DNA of 64,000 nt from contig NC_063061.1 of NCBI RefSeq assembly GCF_018812025.1, forward strand, positions 2,116,001 through 2,180,000, read 5' to 3'. Positions 1 through 11,721 of the stretch are shown here, piece after piece. This DNA is from Megalobrama amblycephala (lineage: Eukaryota; Chordata; Actinopteri; Cypriniformes; Xenocyprididae). Positions within the stretch are counted from its first letter, which is position 1; each line of letters opens with the position of its first letter. The notes beneath the pieces are model-generated. The model was not told the DNA's origin and did no database searches. It saw only the letters and a program-made list of their open reading frames with translations. Position numbers and translations under genes: made by a program.

Positions 1-112
1 AAATGATGTATGACTGTCGTTACCAATCAAAATGCGTGTTCATTTAAATGCAATGTGTGGACTTTTTACACGGTCCCTTACCCGCCATTTGTCTTATTGC
101 CATTTAGCAAAA

Positions 113-290
113 CTCTTTTTTTTTTTATTAACGACTACACCTACCCCAACCCTTAGTGATTTATAGTGCATATACACATTATGAGCACATGCGTTCCCTG
201 GGATCGAACCCATGATCGCATGATCACATGATTGCATATTGTTATATATTGCAATGCTCTACCAATTGAGCTACGCAAAACCCTAAATAT
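113..290 (-). repeat. tRNA-derived SINE-like fragment
   Basis: On the minus strand there is an A-box-like block (complement of 256-273, TAGCTCAATTGGTAGAGC) and a perfect B-box (GGGTTCGATCCC, complement of 200-211), the internal RNA polymerase III promoter of a tRNA. The spacing between the boxes is stretched by an AT-rich, self-complementary insert, so it cannot fold as a normal tRNA. A non-tRNA tail ending in an A-rich run (complement of about 113-180) follows. This is the layout of a tRNA-headed SINE rather than a functional tRNA gene. Confidence 0.5.
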
Positions 291-299
291 GACGCAGAT

Positions 300-600
300 C
301 AAATGGTACAATGCATTAAAATGAAAGTGTCCTGTTGTTGATAGGGCGCAACTTTAGTAAATGCTCCTAAGGGTCGTATTTCAGGGAAGTACCAAACGAC
401 CTATATGGCCGTATTGGTTGGAGGACATGTTGGCAGAAATACATAATCACGTTTCGCTTGGTCCCCTCAAAGATGTGTTGGATTTTCTCCTTAGCGTAAA
501 GGTTGAGATTTCCATCTATCACAGTTTTCCATGTTTGTAGAGTTAGTTTGTGGAATAAATATAAAGGCTATAATCTGTGTGTGTACACAGCTTTTTTAAA
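300..600. other. intergenic, nothing recognised
   Basis: AT-moderate sequence with no open frame of note, no clear repeat boundaries and no splice-like structure. It may be old transposon sequence. Confidence 0.3.
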
Positions 601-825
601 AATGGCGGTTGCTGGTGTTTCACGTGCATTCAGCCAATCAGCGTACACTTACGTCACTGGTAGTTCCTATAATGGGGAGTAGGAGCTAATTTAGTTCCCC
701 CAAAAAGCATTCCTAGAACTAAAATCATTCCCAGTTCCTGCGGTGAAAGCACACCAAAAAGCAGGTACTTGGCAATAAGTTATAGGAACTATAAAAAGGT
801 TCCTCTGGTGCGAAAGCCCCTATTG
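601..825. mobile_element. non-autonomous DNA transposon remnant
   Basis: The stretch is rich in self-complementary GTTCCT/AGGAAC blocks (for example near 664, 708, 737, 784 and 801) and ends in GGTGCGAAAGCCCCT, which looks like a terminal sequence of a fish DNA transposon. No target-site duplication could be defined. The family is not assigned. Confidence 0.3.
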
Positions 826-879
826 CCTGCGGGAAATTGCAGGAGCTCTTTGCTTTAATACACCGAATATGCACTGTGG

Positions 880-1606
880 ATGACTGGATCTCCCCTTACA
901 GTCAAGGAGGTTGAGGAGAATGCTCACTCCACAAACGGCATGCCCATTACAGGTACAGCCGTCCATAATCCTCCACACCACACCCCGTGCCCAGCCAACT
1001 GGCCACACTGCCCAGCAAGGACTTCATGCCTGAGCCCACCGCAGACACCGAGACCGAGTCCACCTCAGAGAAAGCACCAGAGCCGACGGCTATGCCACAC
1101 TTCACCCAGGAGCCTGAGCCCAATGGACAGTCTGACCTGGTATGTGAGGCGGCTACATCATCCGTTCCTGTGGAGTTGCTTGTGGAGTTCAAGGGCATGG
1201 AGGGTAGCCCCACCCACACCCCTGTGCTGTGGATGAGTTGTGCCTAGCTTCTGGAAATTTTATAGAGGAACTGGAGGAGGTTATTTCACCCATTTTTCCC
1301 ATCCGCGCTAGTCTTGTCCAGCTCAAAGTCTCCTGTATCTCCAGAGTTCCCACCCAGACTCCCTCTTCCAAAGTCAGCCAGTTCCTCAGCCCTGCCTCCA
1401 CTGGTTCCCTTCAGCCTCTCACCCCTACTCTGACACCTCTGCATGATGTCGATTTACCTCAGGTGTTCAGTTCTCCAGCTCTGCCCAGTAAAGAGAATTC
1501 CTCAGCTCCGCCTCCAGCCGCTGATCCCGTCACTCCACCTCATCCTGTCGACCTATTGGCTCTGCCTTGGCTTCTCCCTCAGCTCCACCAGATACCATCA
1601 TCCTAA
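880..1606 (+). pseudogene. frame-broken Pro/Ser-rich repeat ORF
   Basis: Three plus-strand frames pick up in turn (from 880, 987 and 1229) and read as one broken protein. First comes an acidic, Thr/Pro/Glu-rich piece containing VEFKGMEGSP. Then comes a segment containing DELCLASGNFIEELEEV, followed by a long Pro/Ser/Thr-rich tail to about 1606. At least two frameshifts separate the pieces. The composition resembles proteins encoded by dispersed repeats in cyprinid genomes (from memory, not checked). No catalytic domain is visible, and I do not regard it as a host gene. Confidence 0.4.
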
Positions 1607-1784
1607 CAGCCTTGTCCCTCCAGCTCCACCTTGATCAGACATCTACCTGCCTGCACCACTGACTTACGAACCGTACAGTGCCCTCCGTCTCTCCACCCCT
1701 TTGGCTCTGTCTGGCTTTGTCTTCCCTCCAGCTTCGCCTTGGTCCTTAGGCACCCTGGCTCCACCTCTGATGCTTGTTGCTGTG

Positions 1785-1895
1785 GCTTCATCTCAGCCTC
1801 CAGGACCCATCGATGTTGCCTGGTCCCATTTGATCCATCGGTGTCGCCCGGTCCCTCGGCCTCCAGGACCCATCGGTGTCGCCTGGTCACAAATG
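1785..1895 (+). repeat. short imperfect tandem repeat
   Basis: A unit of roughly 35-40 bp built on CCATCGRTGTYGCC and CCTCCAGGACC is repeated about 2.5 times with small differences. Confidence 0.5.
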
Positions 1896-2039
1896 CATGC
1901 ATTTTGTGGAGGAACATTGTTTTGTTTGTGCTTTGGCTCTGCGTGACTGAGTGGATGAATATGTTTATCCTACTGCTCATAAAACGTTCACTACTAAGCT
2001 TAAGATACAACAGACGGAAAGGACCTCAAGCTGACTAGC

Positions 2040-2700
2040 TGAAGACGTTACTGTAGCTTTACCCACTAATAAACACTGTACTTCCTTGAAAATAAGTTCC
2101 AGCACAGCGCTACAACAACCATAATAAAATGACCCTTTACAATAGATAACGCTTTACAGTGAACTGTTAGAGAGCTAAATATGGAAATTTAACTGTTCAA
2201 TAAAATGCTTTACTCACCTGTTGAGCAATAAAAACGCCATCATCTCCGCATTTTTTACAACATTTCAAATCCCTCAGTTCTCACCATTTCCTGAAAGAAA
2301 GAATCCCATCGATAATGACCTCTGTCAGTACTTCTTACTACATGTAAAAGAAACCTACTGTACCTAAAAAAAACTTTGTCTTCTATTGTATTTGTTCTAT
2401 TTTTTGTCCTTTGCTTTTTTTGTTCTTATTTTTAAAAATAAAATAAAATAAAATAATATAGCAAAAATAACTATGTTGTGATATAGTTACTTACTGTAAA
2501 ATACATTTTCTTGAATAACTGAAAGAATCTTGAGAGATTTTGGTCATATCACCCACTCCAAAGTGGCACATAATATGAACTCTTCTTTATGATGTCATAA
2601 ACTCTTTTCAGTATGTGTTTGCAAACCACATTTGTTACTATTTGCATTTTAATAATATAATATCTGGTATAAATGGTTTCTGCACCCAAACATGTACACT
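2040..2700. other. AT-rich intergenic sequence upstream of zinc-finger gene A
   Basis: Contains A/T runs and a short TAAAA run near 2437-2455. No gene or defined transposon boundary is visible. Similarity to the flank of gene B begins only near 2710. Confidence 0.35.
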
Positions 2701-2758
2701 TCCATGCCCGTTTGTGACAGCAACGTGTGAACGGGGCTTTTATTTTGGTCTGGCGATG

Positions 2759-2766
2759 TGACGTCA
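2759..2766. promoter_or_regulatory. CRE palindrome in promoter of zinc-finger gene A
   Basis: A perfect TGACGTCA (full CREB/ATF site) lies about 780 bp before the ATG of gene A. The same 8-mer is kept at the equivalent place in the inverted copy at 14227-14234, although the surrounding sequence has diverged. That conservation suggests the site is used in the promoter or 5' untranslated region. Confidence 0.5.
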
Positions 2767-3543
2767 TAAAGCAGCGCCGCACTTCTGCGTCTGTTGTATT
2801 TAACCTATGTGTTTAACCTGAAGAAAGGTTTGTGGTTTTACGCATTTAAAGTGTTTAAATCAATCAAACTGTTTGATCAATTTAATGTTTTTTATAAGCT
2901 ATGTAAAATAAATAAATCATTATTGAATATAACATTATAATGCGTTATTTAACATTTGTGAACGTTATTTTTCGTGAATCAAGGCATCCATACATGAGTA
3001 ACAGAAAAAGGTGCGTCTCATTTCGCTCTCTTTTTTTGAGTATCAATTTATCGTAGTAAATTCGGTCACTGGCACCAAGCAGTGATGGAGAAACTGAGCT
3101 TTTCGAAACTCCGAGTCAATTGAACCAAATGCTTCGCAAAATGATTCAGTGATTCGAATCGCCGCACGCTGACGACACCTGCTGGTCAAAACTGTGCAAA
3201 TGCAACGAGAACACAAACAACTTCAAATGTTTCATGAAAATGTAATCTATTAAATGTTAGCTAATAAATAAATAAGTAAATAAAAAGTGACTATATAATA
3301 ATTTGTGTTCTTTTATTAATTTGTAGTGCTAGTTTTGAGTGTTTTTGACTAAACTAAGCTATTTAAGTCCATTAACTCTCAGTGCGCTGATTAATGAACT
3401 AGGGAACTGATCGAGACGCACCCTGAGATTTAGTTTGGATTTATTTTGCTTTCTGATAATTATTTTGATCTTAAATATGACAGAGTCCAAACACACAGAA
3501 AAACTCCTGGAGAAGAACTGAGTTCCATGTAACGTACGTTAAG

Positions 3544-6500
3544 ATGGCGTTGATTAAAGAGGAGAGTGAAGATGTGAGGATTGAAGCAGCATTCAGAGTG
3601 AAACATGAAGAGACTGAGGAACAAACAGGTTGGTTTCATTCTCGCAGCTGAACTCAGCAGTACCCTGTCTTTCCTCCTGCAGCTTTCTCTCTTTTCCTTT
3701 TTTGAAAGTCATTTTTGAAAATTTGCTCATTGCGACTCATTTTGCCAGCATGGGTCACATATTGTTGTACCGATATCACGATATATAAATGTGTATTTGT
3801 GTGTTTCTGTGATGTGAACAATGAATCACAATGTAGTTTTATCTAAGACTCAGCTTACTGTATTTATAAGCAGTGTTGGGGGTAACGCATTACAAGTAAC
3901 TTGTTACGTAATCAGATTACTTTTTCAAGTAACTAGTAAAGTAACGCATTACTTTTTCAATTTACAACAAAATATCTAAGTTACTTTTTCAAATAAGTAA
4001 CGCAAGTTACTTTTTCAGATTTATTGACTGACAGATCTCCTGTCCCCATGTTGAGAGAAATAAAGGTCAGAGGTGTTGTGTGCGCTGTGTAAGCATGATG
4101 GTTATTGTAGTTCTAGACTAAATGCGAACATGCATTTACTCATCTCACTTGCACGAAAACATTCAGTATTCCTCAAAATTAATAAAAACAGTGAAATGCA
4201 ATCTCAGAATTTTATGCAAACCTGTAATAATTAAATACATTAAATTGCACACATATACTTTATGTATTTAATCTCAATTATTAACCAATGTCTTTGCTGC
4301 TGACCTTCAATATACCTAATTCAACCATACTAACAAGCAAAAAATACTTTAGATTAGATTTAGAAATAAGAACTAGAACTTCCTTCTCCTGTATCTATTC
4401 TTCTTTAATCCAGAATGGCAGCACAGCTGAAAGGATTGTTTTGAGCTGCGCCCTCTACTGTACAGGAGTAAATATGCATTTCCTTCAGCCTGAGGCTTCA
4501 TTTCACTTTTGGTGTGAAAGGCCCTTTTTGCCAAAAATAGAACTTTTTTGTTGTTATTAAAAACAAACACGCCCAGCCCCGGTGAGAAAAAGTAACGCAA
4601 AAGTAAAGTAACGCATTACTTTTCATAAAAAGTAACGCAATTAGTTACTTTTTTAGGGAGTAACGCAATATTGTAATGCATTACTTTTAAAAGTAACTTT
4701 CCCCAACACTGTTTATAAGATATAGTTCACCCAAAAAAATGCCATGATCTGAGGCAACATTCAGGAACAGCACCACCTACAGGTGTTGAGATCTGAAAAA
4801 TGGTTCTTTTTACTCATAACTTTTGAACAATTTGTCAGAAAATCATGATCTATTGATACTGATTTTGCCAGGATCAGATGAACTATCGGTTCGCCATTTT
4901 TAATTTGTCATAAATTGCAATATCTTTTAAACGATTTTACACAAAATTAGGCAGGGATCATCAACAACATGTCCTGAAAGAGTTAGTTCACTCAAAAATG
5001 AAAAACAACATGAGAGTTAATTACTCTCCCTCATGCCGTTCCACACCCGTAAGACTTTCATTCATCTTGAGAGGTTTATGACTCGTCCATAGACAGCAAT
5101 ATAATCAACATTTTCAAGGTCCAGAAAGGTACTAAAGACATCGTTAAAACAGTCATGTGACTGCAGTGGTTCAACCTTAATGTTATGAAGAGACGAGAAT
5201 ACTTTTTGTGCCCAAAAACAATACAAAAATAATGACTTTATTCAACAATCTCATTCTCATTCATTGTTTGCGTCCAGCGCTTCCAGGTTCTGCGTCAGAA
5301 CGCTGACTCATTATTGGTCGGCTCCTGCGTCAGCGTCACACGCATGCGTCGTGCTGATCATGTGATCAGCATTAGCCAATACTGAGCCGGCATTCGGACG
5401 TAAACACGGAAGCTTCACTGTGTTACTGCGTCACCTGCGTAAGATAATGACACAATAATTAACACTTCTGCTTTGGCAGAATTTAATTGAAGTAAAGTAC
5501 TAGTTATCCCATGTTTTATATCATTAATACACTCTGCTATCTTAGAGAGTTGAGAACGTTTGTCAGGATGTGAGGAAATATAAAAAATATGAGCATAAGA
5601 GTGAAATAATGTCTCTCAGGGGAAGTACAAGGAGAAAAGCAGAGGACCTAATACTGAGCCCTGTGGCACTCCATACTTGTGTTTGATGAGACGTCTCTTC
5701 ATTTTCACTCAGATCCACTTTCCTGCAGAGTTTAGCTCTAACATGGATCAATAGTAATCTTGGACATCTTGATTAGCTTGCTCAGGTGTTTGATTAGGGT
5801 TGGAGCTAAACTCTGGCCCCCGAGATCCACTGTCCAGAAATGCAATCTTTTTGTTAATAACATTTATAACACTTGTCTTCCTTGTGTTGATAACACAGAA
5901 GAGTTAGCTGATATCTCTCAAATCCTTCAGATTGGTCAGATGACAAACTTCCTTCAATGTACATAATTTTTGTTTGTTCAACAATCTTTGATGTTTCTTT
6001 AATTTCATGGTGAAATTCATAAGGTAAATGGAGTAAGAGATCATCTAACATACATGTTGTTGGTTTAAATATTTATGTTGGTGTTTTATGTTTGTTGCTT
6101 TATGCCATTAAACTGGGGTTAACTAGTATTTGTCTTTTTTTGCATTAGACCTGATGGCACTGAAAGAGGAGAGTCAAGAACTGAATGAAATGAAAGATCA
6201 GTATGAGGAACATCATGATTTCATTACTGGAGAAAAATCATTTAGTTGCTTACAGACTGAAAAGACTTCACGAGAAAGAGCTCAAATGGCCACAAATATA
6301 AGTTATTTCACCTGCCAACAGTGTGGAAAAAGGTTCAACAGAAAAGCAAACCTTAATTCTCACATGAGAATCCACACTGGAGAGAGGCCTTACACATGCC
6401 CTCAATGTGGAATGAGTTTCACTCAAAAAGTGATCCTTAACAGGCACATCCGAATTCACTCCGGAGAGAAACCTTTCACCTGCAAACTGTGTGGAAGCAG

Positions 6501-6969
6501 ATTCATTCGAAAAGGATGCCTTAAAAGCCACATGAGAATTCACTCCGGAGAGAAGCCTTTCGTCTGCAAACTCTGTGGAAATAGTTTCATTCGGAAAGGA
6601 AGCCTCGAAAGCCACATGAGAATTCATACTGGAGAGAAGCCTTACACTTGCCCTCAGTGTGGAAGGAGTTTTACACACAAACCAACTTTTATTGCCCACA
6701 TGAGAATTCACACTGGAGAAAAGCCGTACATATGCCCTCAGTGTGCCAAGAGCTTCACTGAAAAGGGAAACCTTAAGAAACACATGAGAGTTCACACTGG
6801 AGAGAAGCCGTTCACCTGTCAGCACTGCGGAAGTTGTTTCACTCATAAAGGAAACCTTAAAAAACACGAGAACATCCACACTGGAGAGAAGCCGTTTACA
6901 TGTGCTCAGTGTGGAAAGAGTTTCGGACATAAAGCAACCCTTAATTCCCACATGAAGGTTCACATTTAA
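3544..6969 (+). CDS. FiNZ-type C2H2 zinc-finger protein A (8 fingers)
   Basis: Two exons: 3544-3628, then AG|AC at 6149 to the stop at 6969, giving 301 residues. Exon 1 starts [11 protein letters not shown] and ends in EETEEQT; the split Asp codon joins to LMALKEES in exon 2. This is the N-terminal FiNZ module of cypriniform zinc-finger proteins. After a short acidic linker come eight C2H2 fingers joined by TGE(K/R)P or SGEKP linkers, the last ending at the C-terminus. Helix positions -1/2/3/6 read R-A-N-S, Q-V-I-R, R-G-C-S, R-G-S-S, H-P-T-A, E-G-N-K, H-G-N-K and H-A-T-S. Finger 5 has Phe in place of the usual helix Leu. The role is nuclear DNA binding; the family is known to silence transposons in early cypriniform embryos. 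The target is unknown. The 2.5-kb intron holds a hAT element. The gene looks intact. An alternative reading from ATG 6130 without exon 1 is less likely because it runs through the splice acceptor. Confidence 0.9.
3871..4711. mobile_element. non-autonomous hAT transposon with 8-bp target duplication
   Basis: The 841-bp element begins CAGTGTTGGGG and ends CCCCAACACTG, a perfect 11-bp terminal inverted repeat. It is flanked by the same 8 bases, TTTATAAG, at 3863-3870 and 4712-4719. CAG-type ends with an 8-bp duplication are the hallmark of the hAT superfamily. The subterminal regions carry many copies of AAGTAAC, TAACGCA and GTTACTT, the usual transposase-binding layout. No transposase remains. 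It lies in the intron of zinc-finger gene A. Confidence 0.9.
4977..5440. mobile_element. partial fold-back element (GTTAGTTCACCC family)
   Basis: Starts with GTTAGTTCACTC, then the block CTCATGCCGTTCCACACCC shared with the copies at 19405 and 33535. The matching right terminus is missing. A short hairpin (TGCTGATCA/TGATCAGCA around 5352-5371) lies inside. Confidence 0.55.
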
Positions 6970-6999
6970 ATGTTGTGACCAATGTAATAAATATATATT

Positions 7000-7980
7000 T
7001 TGTCATCGTTCATGCAGATACACATGAAAAGTCATGCTTATGTGAGAATTTTAGCACTTTATGTGGAAAGTATAAAATTGCACCATAAATTATTTGTGAA
7101 ATTAGGGTTGTTTATGCCTCAACTGAATTTGGGCTAAATCTGATTCTCTGCCTTCATGATCACTTCTTTCAGTCTCTCTTGCCACAGTTTCAAAAATTGA
7201 GTGGTTGCGGTAGACGCCCTCTAATTCTGATTGTATGAAGGAGGGTGTCGGAGATCCGCCTGCAGGAAACACATGGAGTTCTCTATTTTACTATATTTGT
7301 CAGAAGAGACTTCATATAGTTCTGCTCTGAGGTGGAACATGCAACAGTCACAACCAGAGTTATATCTAAGATTAAAGGGGTCATGATTTGAGAAATCAAC
7401 TTTTCCTTGAGCTTTTGATATATAAGAGGTCATATAAGAATATCCTGTAAGATTCAGAACTGAAAACTTCCTTGTTAGTCCAATAAAAGCTTTTATTGAC
7501 ACCAGACCCAGAGAACGACTGATCCTGTCATAGATCGGTGAAACCCCGCCTCTGCAGGCGGGCTCTGTAGTCATGTCATGACTATGTCAAGTTTAGGCTT
7601 AAAATCATGAATTGGTGCTTCTACATCAGTGTTATTCATCTATCATTTCCCTCTGATTTTTGGGATAACTTATGGGTAGGGTTAGGTTTAGGGGTAGGAA
7701 TAGGGTTAAGACTAAATTTTCAGTGTAGAATGTTGTTCCAGGATCAACAAAATATGTTGACCCAGGAACGCATCTAACTCAGCAATATCAGGACGTGCCT
7801 CACTTTTCAACAGTTGCCTAACAATGTGCTAACAGTGGTACTCATTTTTAAAAGGGAACTGTACTGTAGCATACATTACCAGATGTAGGAGAACTTTTGA
7901 AGGAGAAGTGGCGTTAGCAGCTGTTTATTTCTTGATTGTCAATAGGTGAATGTGGTATCATGTAGAGAAGCTGAGCTTTG
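7000..7980. other. intergenic with transposon fragments
   Basis: Downstream of zinc-finger gene A; candidate 3' UTR sequence (AATAAA near 6987) comes first. Around 7370-7580 is a stretch with the look of a DNA-transposon end (GGGGTCATGATTTGAG to GGCGGGCTCTGTAGTCATG). The rest holds nothing I recognise. Confidence 0.35.
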
Positions 7981-8079
7981 GTTAAAATGTGTGCAAAATT
8001 TCAGTGAGGAGGAACAGACTATACTTGAGTTTACTTAACTTATCCAACAAAATTGTCATATTTTTCCCTGCAGGACCGA

Positions 8080-10587
8080 AGTTGGCCACCCCTAAAATAG
8101 ATGGACAACAACAATTTCTAAAGCTTGGGCTCCTAATCATGAGATCGCTCACACCTAAAGCGGTTATTGTAAATGAACTGATCACAGATAATAGTTTTGG
8201 TGTAGTCTGCCAAATGATTATTTTGGTCTTAATGAGTCTACTCCACCAGGCTACTGTTATAAGCACAAGCCCCGTCTGATTGGTCGTGGCGGCGGTGTTG
8301 CAACAATCTATAGAGATATCCTTAATGTTACTCAGAGAACTGAACACATTAATTCATTTGATGTTCTCGTGCTAAATGTAACACTTTCAGATATAAGAAA
8401 AAGCTCTGGCTACAGTGTGGAGGCCCCTAGGGCCCTACATTGATTTTCTGAAAGAGTTTGCAGATTTTCTCTCAGGCCTATTGGTCAACGTCGATAAAGC
8501 ACTGATTGTTGGAGATTTTAACATTCAGTAGATTTATGAATTTCTTTCCTTGCAGGACTGATACGATCAGAGAGAAAATTATAACCAAGCAACCGTCTAC
8601 TACAGTATCACATCAGACAGTGCATTATAGACTTCCTGAGGAACAATCCCAATATTTTTTTGCTTTAGAAGAGGAAGAATTGTCTAAACTTGCAATACTT
8701 GCACCCCTCCTGTTCAACCTATATATGCTGCCACTGAGCCAAATGAGAAAGAACCAAATTGCATATCACAGCTATGCAGATGACACCCAGATTTACCTAG
8801 CGCTATCACCTAACGACTACAGCCCCATTGACTCCCTGTGCCAATGCATTGATGAAATTTAACAAGTTTGTTTGCCCATATAAACTTTAGGGTATTAGGT
8901 TAGCTAATTTGGCCTGCTGTCCATTGAGGAGGGGCTCAATTAAGCGTCTTCAACTCGAGCTCTGATACACCCCCCCCAGTGAATAAATATAGGATGTGAT
9001 TACATAAGGCAAGGTACCTGAGATGAAGGTGGAGTTTGGGGAGGTGGAGGGATGCTGAAACAGCTGAGACTGAAGAGAGGTAAGCAGCTGCTTATATACT
9101 CTGGCTGTTGATTGGAAGATTATATGGGCTCGCTCCTCCCTAAATTACGTTTAGGAACTTCACTAAAAATTGGATGTGCCTAAACTTCAGTTAAACAAAG
9201 ACAAAACTGAAGTCATTGCGTTTGGAAACAAAGATGAAGTTCTCAAAGTGAACATGTACCTTCACTCTAGGGGTCAAACAACTAAAAATCAAGTCAGGAA
9301 TCTTGGTGTGATTTTGGAGTCAGACCTGAGTTTCAGTAGCCATGTAAAGACAGTAACTAAATCAGCATATTATCATCTCAAAAATATTGCAAGAATTACA
9401 TGCTTTGTCTCCAGTCAAGACTTAGAGAAACTTGTTCATCCTTTCATCACCAGCAGGGTGGATTATTGTAATGGACTCCTCACTGGTCTTCCCAAAAAGA
9501 CCATAAGACAGCTGCAGCTCGTACAGAACGCTGCTGCCAGGATTCTGAGCAGAACCAGAAAACATGAACACATCACACCAGTCCTCAGGTCCTTGCACTG
9601 GCTTCCAGTTGCATTTAGAATTGATTTTAAAGTACTGTTACTTGTTTATATCACTCAATGGCCTAGGACCTCAATGCATTGCAGATATGCTCATAGAATA
9701 TAAACCTAACAGATCACTCAGATCATCAGGATCAAGTGACTTAGAAATACCAAGGGTTCACTCAAAGCAAGGAGAGTCTGCTTTTAGCCGTTACACCAGC
9801 CGCAGCTGAACCAGCTTCCAGAAGAGATCAGATGTGCTCCAACAGTAGCCACATTCAAATCCAAACTCAAAACATATCTTTTTATCTATGCATTTGCTGA
9901 TTGAGCACTGTGCTATGTCCGAACTGTTTGCATTTTATTTTATACGTATTATCTTTTTATTCTTTTAATTCCTTTTCCTGTTTTTATTTCATTTTTGATA
10001 TATTTTATATCTTTTATGTATCATCTTGTTATTTCTGACTTTTAATGCATTTTAAATATTGCTGTCTGGTTGAAAGAGCTGGGAGAATTAGGAAGAAAGT
10101 GATTAGGTTAAAATTTGGGGGACAAACCATGGGGAAATTTGAGCTGTGGTGCATGGTTAAGATATCTCTGGATTACAGTCAGGACACTTTCCAAAGGGGA
10201 AATTTGAACTGTGTTGCATAGAGAAGATATCTCCGGAAGGGGGATTAGGGCTGTGTGGCGCAGTTTGAGGTGTCTTGGCAAAAGGAGAGATTGAAACTTT
10301 GTTTATCAGTTTGAAGTACCTTAACTGGTAGCAGTCCTATCGTGTGAGGAAGATCAATTCAGATCTGCTCTGATGGATAGAACCGTTTAGATCCACTCTG
10401 ACGGACAACAACAACAATAACAAAAAAACTCCATAAGACTTCCTTGCTCATCCATCCAGATAGCAAAATTCTGTTTTTACTGTTATTTCTATTCCTTATG
10501 TTCTATTTTTATTATTCTTTATGTAAAGCATTTTGAATTACCATTGTGTATGAAATGTGCTATACAAATAAAATTGCCTTGCCTTGC
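8080..10587 (+). mobile_element. L2-like LINE, copy 1, degraded and internally interrupted
   Basis: The pieces are in LINE order on the plus strand. An apurinic-endonuclease end (frame reading VGDFNI near 8508-8525) comes first. A reverse-transcriptase core fragment follows at about 8690-8860, with PLLFNLYMLPL and the catalytic YADDTQIY. Then comes the C-terminal reverse-transcriptase/thumb part at 9170-9900, with NLGVILESDLSFSSHV, SRVDYCNGLLTGLPKK and LVQNAAARILSRTRK. The 3' end, with AATAAAATTGCCTTGCC, finishes at about 10587. An unrelated block at about 8880-9165 interrupts it, and 10080-10440 is unassigned. Frames are broken and the middle of the reverse transcriptase is missing, so the element is dead. 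Confidence 0.8.
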
Positions 10588-11518
10588 CTAAACTTGTTAT
10601 ATCATCAAAATCAAAATGTATGTTAGACCCTATACCAACTAAGCTATTCAAAGAGATCCTTCCAGAAGTCATAGATCCTCTTCTTAATATCGTTAATTCA
10701 TCTTTATCACTAGGATACGTACCAAAAACTTTTAAGCTGGCTATTATTAAACCTCTTATTAAAAAAACACAACTTGATCCTAGAGAAATAGTCAATTACA
10801 GGCCGATCTCAAATCTCACTTTTCTGTCAAAAATACTAGAAAAGGCAGTATCATCACAACTATGTTCCTTTTTTAGAAAGAAATAGTATCTGCGAGGATT
10901 TCCAGTCAGGATTTAGACCACACCATAGTACTGAGACTGCTCTCATTAGAGTTACTAATGATTTGCTCTTATCATCAGATCGTGGTTGTATCTCTCTATT
11001 AGTGTTACTGGATCTTAGTGCTGCATTTGACAATATCGGTCACAATATTCTTTGGAATAGACTTATGTTGGCATTAGTGGAATTGCATTGGCATGGTTCA
11101 AATCATACCATTCTCTCACCATTATCATTTTGTAGCAGTAAATGAAGAGGCATCATATCGATCCAAGTTCAATATGGAGTACCGCAAGGCTCAGTACTAG
11201 GACCGCTGCTGTTTACTCTGTACATGCTACCCTTGGGAGATATCATTAGGAAGCATGGTTTTAGTTTTCACTGTTATGCTGATGATACTAAGCTCTATAT
11301 TTCATTGCCAATGTTGCCTCTGGCTTGCTTAGTTGGGGACAATTAATATTCAACAATATTACTGATTTGATCACTGACACTACTGGATGAGCAGTTTTAT
11401 AGCTGAATTTGAATGTTTGCATCATTGAGCCGTTATTTTCCTGTTCATCGCTGTAAAGCTGCTTTGAAACAATCTGTATTGTATAAAATGCTGTAGAAAT
11501 AAAGCTGACTTGACTCAG
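10588..11518 (+). mobile_element. LINE fragment, copy 2, with its own 3' tail
   Basis: Directly after the tail of copy 1 begins a second reverse-transcriptase fragment. It reads IPTKLFKEILPEVIDPLLN and [17 protein letters not shown] at about 10630-10850. Then, out of frame, come [11 protein letters not shown] (about 10993-11025), [12 protein letters not shown] (about 11180-11215) and CYADDTKLY (about 11272-11300). After an internal deletion there is a LINE-type 3' end (GTAAAGCTGCTTTGAAACA, then AATAAAGCTGACTTGACT). Stops and frameshifts make it non-functional. Confidence 0.8.
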
Positions 11519-11721
11519 AACATAACACTTTGTGCTACATTTATTGTTTTAGGGAGTGATAAACTCTTTGTTCTCTGCTAAAGGAAAACACAAGAACATT
11601 TTTAATATAATTTCCCAGGACATTTTACATTTTCATATATTTTACATGTTCTCCAGGACTGAAAAATTAGTCATTAGTTTTCCAAGTTTTTCAGGACACA
11701 AGGGAACCCTGTAAGGGCTTT

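Noticed and set aside
190..285. Functional tRNA gene
   Set aside because: A and B boxes are present but the distance between them and the inserted AT-rich hairpin prevent a cloverleaf; better explained as a SINE head.
6268..6963. Minus-strand 231-codon ORF opposite zinc-finger gene A
   Set aside because: Shadow of the repeated finger codons; the same happens opposite gene B at 11881-12324.
7221..7574. Minus-strand 117-codon ORF
   Set aside because: Lies in repeat-like sequence, no recognisable domain, no splice support.
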